A stretch of DNA of 64,000 bases from Casuarina equisetifolia (taxonomy: Eukaryota > Streptophyta > Magnoliopsida > Fagales > Casuarinaceae): contig CM052359.1 in NCBI GenBank assembly GCA_028551475.1, positions 7,813,583-7,877,582 of the forward strand, written 5' to 3'. The translations under genes were made by a program, and so were the position numbers. This document shows, one piece after another, positions 57,067 to 64,000 of this stretch (positions within the stretch are counted from its first letter, which is position 1; every line of letters begins with the position of its first letter). The notes under the pieces were generated by a model. The model saw only the letters and a program-made list of their open reading frames with translations, did no database searches and was not told the DNA's origin.

Positions 57067-60000
57067 AATGACCTTGTCCTTAAGGTTAAACTTTGGCCAA
57101 TAACTCTAAATTCGTGCAACTATTTCCCATGTTGCTTCCTTTTCAGGTAAACCCTTCTAGAGTATGTACAACTTTGGAATTTGCCTTTGTGTCCTTTGTT
57201 GGAGCACTTGCTGGGGTGGTGTGGAGTACCCATCTTTATGTTCCAAGGAGGATGGCAACTCGTCCTCCACTATTGCGGTAAGAGGTATGAACCATTTGAT
57301 TCGAGAAATGTGAAAGACCGGGTGGATTCAATTTTTTTTTTGGCAATTTTAGCCTATAAGTTACTTACCTAACCCTAGCTATTATCTCATAAGGTCCATA
57401 AAAGTGTGGTGACATCTTAAGCTTCCTCCAATATGAAACCAAAGTTTGTTAGTATGGTTGCAATCTTAGAAATACCTTGTTGCCAACTTAAAAATGGACC
57501 TCTATCTGCCTTCTATTATAAAAAACCTCCATCTGGTTCTATGCCTCTTGGAGTTAGTACCGTAGTTCTTGAATAGCTTCATCTCTGCTTAACAACTACT
57601 CATCTACTTTCTTCTCCTTTGCCATTCTGGGGATATAACTTAACAAATTTGGTGGTTTCTTACCGAATACCACCTCATAAGAAGTCTTCTTTGTTGAAGT
57701 GTTGAGGCTAGTATTATGGTAGTATTTAGCCCAAGGCATCCACCATAACCACTCCTTGGGTCTATCGTTGGCAAAACACCTTAGATAAGTCTCAAGAATT
57801 TTGTTGGTTACCTCAATTTGTCCATCCGATTGAGGATAGTAGGCTAAGGAAAATCGAAATGATGTCCTTTGCAACCTAAATATCTCAGTCCAAAATTTAC
57901 TTGTAAAAAAAAGGGGTCATGATCACTAGTGATGGACTTCAGCATCCCAAACATCCGAAAGACTTGATCAAAGAACAAGTTAGCTACTAACTCCACAATG
58001 TAAGGGTGACTCAAGGGAAGGAATCTTGCAAGCTTGGAGAGTTAATCAACGACCACCAAAATGCAGCTTTTTCCTCATGAGGGAGGTAACCCTTCAATGA
58101 AGTCTAATAAGATCTCTTCCTAGATTCCTTCCGTAATCAAAAGTGGTTCCAAAAGACAATAAGGGAAATGGTTTTGCCATTTCTATTGTTGACAAACCAT
58201 GCAACTAACAACAAAATCAAGCACATTTTGACATAAGTTTTTCCAATAAAACATGGACCTCACCCGTTGCAATCTTTTGTGGAACCCTTCATGGCATGAA
58301 TTAAAATTTTCTTTAAGATTTCTAGAATCAAGATTGAGTCCTCTATAAGAAACAACCATCCTTTAAAATAAAGTATCCCACTATGGAGTTCCCATGGACC
58401 AATTGCTTTGCCTTTCTACACCTTTTTTGCCAACTTTCTCATGACTAGTTTGGACATATTCTCTTCATAAACGGCTTTTAGCCAGAGTGGAATAGGAATG
58501 GAGATTGCATTATTGCTACCTTTAAGCGTTGCATCAAGGCCTTCTTCGTTTAAATATTCCTTCCCTAGATTAGACTCCCGTGAAAGAGCATCTGCCACAC
58601 AAATGCTAGCCCCCAACTGATATTTGATTATAAAATTGAATCCCATTAATTTTACCAACCACCTTTCTTGAGCTAGAGTTAATATCTTTTGATACCACAA
58701 ATACTTCAAGCTTCTTTGGTCAGTCTTCACCACAAATGTGCAACCCAATAAGTAATGCCTCTAGGTTTGTATAGCTAACATTAGAGCCAAGAGCTCCTTC
58801 TTGTAGGTTGAGAGAAGGATGTTTTTTCCACGTAGGGCCATACTAAAAAATGCCATAGGGTGTCTGTTCTATGACAATATTGCTCCAATTCCATAAATAG
58901 ATGCATCACACTTAATGGTGAACTGAATATTAAAACCAGAAGGAGATAAAATTGGTGTTTCAGATATTGCCCTTTTTAAATGCTCAAAGGCTTCCTCTAC
59001 CTATAGGTTCCAACAAAAACCACCTTTTCATAATAGCTCAGTCATGCCGAGCTATAACTCCATAATTTCTAATGAACCATCAATAATAACTGGTTAGTCC
59101 TAAAAACCGGCACAATGTCTTCATAGTCCTAGGCTTGGGCCAATCTAGCATGGATGAAATCTTGCTTTTGTCAACCAAAAGGCCTTGTTGATTGATAACG
59201 TGACCTAAGAATTACACTTAACTTTGCCCAAAATAGCACTTCTCTCTTTTGGCAAACAACTTATATTACTTCAATATCTCCAAGGCCTTCCTCACGTGGG
59301 TTACATGTTAATCAAGCTTCTTGCTGAAAACCAAAATATCATAAAAAAATATGACAATAAAATTTTATACGTATTCTTGAAATATAGTGTTCATCAATTT
59401 TTGAAAGGTGGAAGGAGCATTTGCAAGCTTGAACGACATTACAAGATACTCGTAGTGACCGAATGGATGAAAGCCATTTTTTCCACATCTTGCTGCTTAA
59501 CCAAAATCTGATGATACCTAGCTCACAGTTCAAGCTTAGTAAAGACCCTCGCATCTGTGAGCTCGTCTAACAGTTCATCAACCATTGGAATGAGGAAACG
59601 ATCTTTTATTATGATGTCGTTAAGTGCTTTGTAATTGACACTAAGTCTCCATGAGCCGTCCCCCTTTCTTACTAAGATCACTAGGGATGAAAAAAGGCTC
59701 ATGCTTGGTTGGACCATTCTGCTGTTAAGAAGTTCCCTAATGATTCTCTCAATTTCTTCCTTTTAGTAAAAAGGATAGTGTTATGCTTTGGCTATTACTA
59801 GTTGGGCCTTCGAAATCATAGGAATGGCGTGATCACAAGCCCTTATTAGTGGCAACCCCTTTGGTTCAAAAAAGACAACCTCAAACTCCTAGAGAATATG
59901 ATGTACATCCTCTAATATTTCTTCAACTTCATGGCCTAAAACGACGTTGTTACTCTAAAAGGTTAAATGACTCGTTTCATTTAATTATGGGGGTGGAACA

Positions 60001-60370
60001 TAGCTTCCCCCTTTCTTCTCTTTCCATATGCGGACTATCTGAATATGAAACACCACCATTCTTTTTCCTTTGCCATCTCTCTTTTCATTCTATGGTCAGT
60101 TAGGACATGATTAGACAGCGACTGCATTCCTTCTAGCTCCATTTTCCTTCCTTCTAAGTTGAAGGACATTTTTAGCTGTGAGAAATCCCAAATGATAGGG
60201 CCAAGTGTACAAAGCTACTAAATCCCTAGGACAACATCAGCTCCTTGTAAAGGCAACAAGTAAAAATCTACATGTTGTTGTTCACCTTGTATAGTTAACT
60301 ACACTACAGAGTAAAGACCTTCACTCACGATCTTATCAACATTTGCCATTATTACTTCAAACTTCCATGA
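57067..60370 (-). pseudogene. Gypsy C pol: RT, RNase H, integrase, broken
   Basis: RT piece 59523-59717 (VILVRKGDGSWR, DELLDELTDARVF); RNase H 58416-58748 (KTDQRSLKYL, ADALSRE); integrase core 57596-57874 (YYPQSDGQIEVTNKILE with the catalytic Glu, KEWLWWMPWAKYYHNT). The rest is out of frame or carries stops. The C-terminus near 57070 reads LKDKVIL, like the usual gypsy end. The RT active-site block near 59350 is badly degraded. Confidence 0.88.
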
Positions 60371-60387
60371 GTTGCCTAACTTTAGCC

Positions 60388-61510
60388 TTATGTGGCAGGC
60401 CAAGGTTTCCTTAAGTTATGTACACTTCCTGAGTCCACTAGAATGCTTATTGAGTTATTGAAGGATGCCAACTTCCCTTGGATTCTCATCATTTGTGGTC
60501 TCCCTTTTCCAGAGATTGCATTGACATACATTTTTGGAACCTTCTCTATTGTTTCCTTGTCTTCAGCGGTTAGCTCATTCTCTTCCTCCTCCATGAGAAT
60601 CAACCTTTCCAGGAAAAATAAGCATTTGCAATGATGGCCTGGAGCGTACCTTTCATCATAACTAAAACAGAGGCCCTTCTTTCGTCTTTCCATCAACTCC
60701 ATAGGTGATAGCTTTTTGATTGGCATAAATGCCTTCCTGGATAGTGTTGATGGTTTCTCCCAATTTTTTCGAGATGGACTCCTTACTATTTGTTTTTATT
60801 GGCCTTTTGTTTCATAAAGTTTTGCCAAGTTGCCAACTTCTAAGAAACTATTCGGTCTCTTGGTAAGGACTTCAATCTTAATATCTTTTAGTAAGCCATT
60901 AATCAACCCACCTATCAACTACTTTTTAGTGAGAACTCCAAATTTCATGGACAACCGAACATACTCTTGTTGGTATTCTTTAACCGAGCTCGTTTAATGG
61001 AACTTGGTTAGATCTCTGTAGAAATATTGAAACTCAGAAGGACCATAACGGTTGTTTGGAGCTTTTATAAGTTCGTCCCACGTCAGATGCTCTTTTTGTG
61101 AGAGCTTGTGTAGCATTTAGTACTATATGTTGACTTCTCCCTCCAGGTTCCATGCAGTGACACAGACCCAATCCTTTAATGGGGTGTTGTTTAGTTCAAA
61201 AAACTAAATGGCATGGCAGATCCATCCCATGGGATCCTTATCCCCTACAAAACGGGGAAACTTAAACTTGACACCTTTCTAGGGGGTGGTGGTTGGCAAG
61301 GGTTTGAAAGTACTTCCAGAGTGGACTGTCTTGCCTTTGTCACTTTGCAAGTCATTAGAAAAAGTAGTAACTTGTGCTTGAACTTCCGTTAGGCATTTTT
61401 CCATGTGAAGGTGAACATTAGCGAATTGTTACCGCATGACAGTCATCATCTCGGCAAGCTAATGGTTGAGGTCATTGTTGAAGACATCTTGCTTAGAATC
61501 TGACATGTCC
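60388..61510 (-). pseudogene. Gypsy C gag and protease, broken
   Basis: It starts with ATG at about 61506 (MSDSKQDVFNNDL), 11 bases from the LTR. The gag core has FKFPRFVGDKDPMGWI near 61215-61270, AWNLEGE near 61140 and several stops. In 60388-60726 there is a degraded knuckle (CFSYDERYAPGHHCK, second Cys changed to Tyr) and a protease active site ILVDSGS near 60440. The frame then closes. Confidence 0.86.
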
Positions 61511-61520
61511 AATGCCTTTT

Positions 61521-61951
61521 TGTTACGTGTAAGTACTGTGGATCTTTTCATCGAGGTTGGTTGCAACACGAAGTCGTGAGACAAAGGTTGGAATAGGTTT
61601 TTCTTCCCTATTTTGATAGGATTTTGGATTCAACAAAGCCTTTCATTTCAAATAATAGAGCTCATGATTATATGTGGTTGGTGATTGCAAAAGACAAAAA
61701 AAAAAAAAAATATAACACGGTCTTTTCTCTTATACTTGTCACACGACCCTAACTATTGGCACGGAGAGTCTGATTAACATGCCTTACAACCATCACCTAT
61801 AGATGTGGGCTCACAAGAGAGTCACACGTTTCTAACCCATGCACCATTGATACCTCCAACTACCCACGTTACATATCATGTGTGGGTCAGTACTATGCTG
61901 AAATCTTTAAGACCCCTTATGTGACTATGATAAACGAGTCAAAACCTAACA
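61521..61951 (-). repeat. 5' LTR of gypsy C
   Basis: 431 bp; TGTTACG to CCTAACA on the plus strand. It carries an A-run near 61700 absent from the partner. Confidence 0.92.
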
Positions 61952-61956
61952 GTTTT

Positions 61957-62092
61957 AATGTTGGGCGCAAAGACATTGGATGAAGCCATCCTAAAGCAAC
62001 AAGAGCATCTTCTAGAGTCATAAAAGTGAATCAACTCCACACAAAAGGAATATTGAAAATTCTCTACCTACAACCAAAGGGCATTTCACTAG
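61957..62092 (+). pseudogene. Relic D gag, third part
   Basis: Immediately after the GTTTT duplication the plus strand resumes gypsy gag: VLMLGAKTLDEAILKQQEHL, then after a stop and shift a PHKRNIENSLPTTKGHF-like stretch, to about 62092. Confidence 0.7.
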
Positions 62093-62207
62093 ACCTTAGT
62101 AGAATCATTCAAGACCCTTACAACACTTAAACATCATCATCAGCAAATCATACAAAGAAAAGGACTTAACCTTGTAAACTTAGATATATATAAGGCTTTC
62201 TATAACA
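62093..62207 (-). repeat. 3' LTR fragment of copia relic E
   Basis: It ends CTATAACA at 62207 beside GGGGGTG (minus-strand polypurine tract, 62208-62216). Only about 115 bp lie between this and relic D gag, so the LTR is short or truncated. Confidence 0.5.
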
Positions 62208-62497
62208 CCCCCATTCAAGCTAATGGTTTGTAAAAATTGAGAATGCCAAGCTTATTTAAGAGACAACTATGTTCATTAGCCCCTAATACCTTCACCAAAA
62301 GGTGTGCTAGTTAATCTTTTATCCTAACATGTTTAGTTCCAATTAATCCTTTATGAATCTTTTCTCAAATTAAATGGCAATCCACTTTGATATGCTTCAA
62401 ATATTAATGAACAATAAGATTAACTACAAGCTCTATTGATATAGGAGTGACTATGCCAACCCAATTTAATAGCCCAGCCTATATGTTGTGTGTCATC
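62208..62497 (-). pseudogene. Copia relic E RNase H, C-terminal part
   Basis: The minus strand reads LIFEAYQSGLPFNLRK-like, then HVRIKDQLAHLLVK-like and SCLLNKLGILNFY blocks in shifting frames, matching the copia RNase H tail (consensus HV.ID.HFIRE.., DxLTK, LGMLD.Y). Confidence 0.7.
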
Positions 62498-63278
62498 AAA
62501 TACATGCTTGGGCCACAACATGATCCAATGGGTCTAAGAAGGGCAAAGTTAAAGAGCATCTTAGGAAGTGTGGAATATTCACTAGAATCTCCTAAATAGT
62601 TTTGGGTTTCGTCATTAATGATATGGGCTTCATAAATAGTTATTGAGTCTTTAATTTCTTAGATTTTCCTTATTGTCTAAAATTATTTTCTTTTGCTTGA
62701 TTTTCCTTAATTATCTGGGGTTTCCATATTTGTCAAATCTCTAACTTGTTTAGGATTCCCTTATTTGTCAAAATCTTGATTTGTCAAAACTTCCTTAATT
62801 TTAAGAATTTCTGATTTACCAAGATCCTTTTAGGATAAGGTTTGAAGGATTCCTAATTTACCAAGATCCTTCTGGGATTAGGTTTTAAAGATTCTTAATT
62901 TACTAGGATCATTCTAGGATTAGGTTTAGTTGTCTATGTAAATGAAGCATTATTTCAATTGTAAGAAGACTAGACTTGTTTTTCAAAGAATAAAAACCCC
63001 TAAGTTATGTGATTCAACTTTTGCATCCTTTACCCAATTCTTGCCAAAGATTGGTGGTGGAGCACCTCTTTAACTAGTGGCACGGCTTTTATGTCTTGGA
63101 GTTTATTTGGCATCTATCTTTTTGTTTGTGTTTTTTATATTTTCGTTTTTCTTTCATTCTCCTTACCCAAACACTCACTTTTCTCACAAAAAATCCTAAA
63201 ACATAATAAAAAAATAATTAATTTTTATATATCTCCTTTAACCTAAGCTCACTCAAGCCCATGACAAGATCCGTATCA
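62498..63278 (+). repeat. Truncated LTR of the gypsy A family
   Basis: It is the reverse complement of the 5842-6621 LTR minus its first 80 or so bases. Shared blocks are CCAATGGGTCTAA, GATTGGTGGTGGAGCACCTC and TTATGTCTTGGAG. It ends CCGTATCA at 63278 versus TTCGCATCA. It carries three copies of the 42-bp repeat (62805-62930). It sits inside copia E. Confidence 0.88.
62805..62930 (+). repeat. 42-bp repeat, three copies
   Basis: TTTACCAAGATCC or variants start at 62815, 62857 and 62899, exactly 42 bp apart; element A LTRs have only two copies. Confidence 0.85.
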
Positions 63279-64000
63279 TTTATGGTTGCTTTGTTATCTT
63301 AAAATAGTGTTACAATTTAAATCATATCAACTCATAAATCTCCAAGTAAGCCTAACACCAAGTGATCTTGCAAGACATTACTACAATGGTTAGATAGTCA
63401 AGCCTCTATAGAAGATCCTCATACCACACCCTATTTCTTACTTTTTAAGATATTTAAGAAATCTCAAGCATTACAAAAAAACCAATAAGCAACTTTCTTC
63501 AAATTTTGCATGTAAATTTGAATTGCAACAAACTTGCATATCAAAACCACAAAAAAAAGAAAAAAAATCCTAATCTTGGACACCCCTTCAAGAACCTTAA
63601 TAGATGAATGGCTATTTCCCAAATATGACTTTTTGGGTGCACGCATGAATTGGTACTTTAAGCTCACCAATAAGCTATTGATACTTTATGATATCCTTAA
63701 GTAGTAGATCATCATCTCATGGAATTGGCACTCATTTATCATGTTTAATTAATGTCAATGTCACATTTGTATCCATAGGATTGATTTATACTAGTTTCAA
63801 TCTTGTAAGTCCTATTTTATCTATATGTTTCAACATGTACTTACGCTTGCTCAAGTGAATTCCATTGTTATCCTTAAAAACCCCAATTCCAAGAAAGTAT
63901 TAAAGATCTCCCAACTTATTAATGTGGAATACTAAGTGTAGATGCACCTTCAAATCATGACTGCCATCAAAATTTTCTCTTGTGATTAATATATCATCTA
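63279..64000 (-). pseudogene. Copia relic E RT end and RNase H start, partial
   Basis: On the minus strand from the window edge: a DL.YFLGIGVF block near 63880, GIHLSKRKYML near 63840, PMDTNVTLT near 63760, KYQFMRAPKKSYL near 63640 (copia 'VSQFMRAPxxxHL'), and DNKATIN near 63290, where the gypsy-type LTR cuts in. Many stops. The YVDD motif would lie at the window edge and is not clear. Confidence 0.78.

Larger units (their letters stand above)
56627..61951 (-). mobile_element. Gypsy element C, inserted in relic D gag
   Basis: 5325 bp on the minus strand, LTRs 56627-57050 and 61521-61951 beginning TGTTA and ending TAACA. GTTTT at 56622-56626 and 61952-61956 is a perfect target-site duplication. 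Gag, protease, RT, RNase H and integrase remnants appear in order. No primer site is visible between the 5' LTR and the gag start (only 16 bp apart), so a small deletion is likely. Confidence 0.93.
52890..62092 (+). mobile_element. Gypsy relic D (LTR and gag), split by two insertions
   Basis: The plus-strand LTR end at 53429 is followed by a Met-initiator-type primer site and gag pieces at 53487-54235, about 56330-56626 and 61957-62092, which join in order into one gypsy gag. The second break is gypsy C, with an exact GTTTT duplication. Pol is not in the window; copia E follows. The 5' limit of the LTR is not defined. Confidence 0.82.
62093..64000 (-). mobile_element. Copia relic E, truncated by the window edge
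   Basis: Minus-strand copia RT and RNase H ending in a polypurine tract and an LTR fragment at 62093-62207. It continues beyond 64000. A truncated LTR of the gypsy A family interrupts RNase H at about 62498-63278. Sequence type differs from copia-1: the ending (NKLGILNFY near 62230) resembles Retrofit-like copia elements; that assignment is inference. Confidence 0.75.

Overview
The window looks like gene-poor, AT-rich nuclear DNA from a flowering plant, probably a eudicot. Almost everything recognisable is plant Ty1/copia or Ty3/gypsy LTR-retrotransposon sequence. Several primer sites match initiator-methionine tRNA, one matches the TGGCGCC (tRNA-Asp) type of Athila/Tat elements, and one patch resembles a tRNA-derived SINE. 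I cannot name the species. No host gene is supported with confidence; one 61-codon open stretch at 5606-5788 is the only weak candidate. The pattern fits a pericentromeric or other heterochromatic TE-rich region.

Layout. 1-1503: unassigned DNA with a spaced direct repeat. 1504-4202: a decayed plus-strand gypsy element that lost gag and most of RT. 5842-21829: minus-strand gypsy element A (TSD ATTCC). Its gag gene is split by a 10.1-kb minus-strand copia element, copia-1 (10310-20399, TSD ATCTC). Copia-1 itself carries a solo LTR (12339-13637, TSD CTCCC), so this is a three-level nest in which each insertion still has perfect 5-bp duplications. 22919-27674: two related short LTR elements without recognisable coding sequence, in opposite orientations. 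27680-30429: no gene, but a SINE-like patch and a 75-bp tandem repeat.

30430-48796: an old minus-strand gypsy relic (B). Its pol is cut into four pieces by a solo LTR (30918-32543), a gag-only copia derivative, copia-2 (33638-41495), and a gag-only Athila/Tat-like element (41642-48673). 48797-about 51870: a degraded copia-type LTR region holding another solo LTR of the Athila/Tat-like family (49057-50686). About 52890-62092: a plus-strand gypsy relic (D) reduced to LTR and gag. It is interrupted by a rearranged minus-strand LTR segment (about 54236-56329) and by a 5.3-kb minus-strand gypsy element C (56627-61951, TSD GTTTT). 62093-64000: a minus-strand copia relic (E) running off the window and split by a truncated LTR of the gypsy A family.

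The genes do not form operons; each set is the gag-pol programme of one element. None looks autonomous now: every pol has stops, frameshifts or deletions. The most notable theme is the local concentration of gag-only LTR elements and solo LTRs, especially one family with 1.3-1.7-kb LTRs beginning TGATAAC, which occurs as one gag-only element plus three solo LTRs. It must have been mobilised by partners elsewhere. All identities come from reading translated motifs and repeat alignments by eye; no database search was run.
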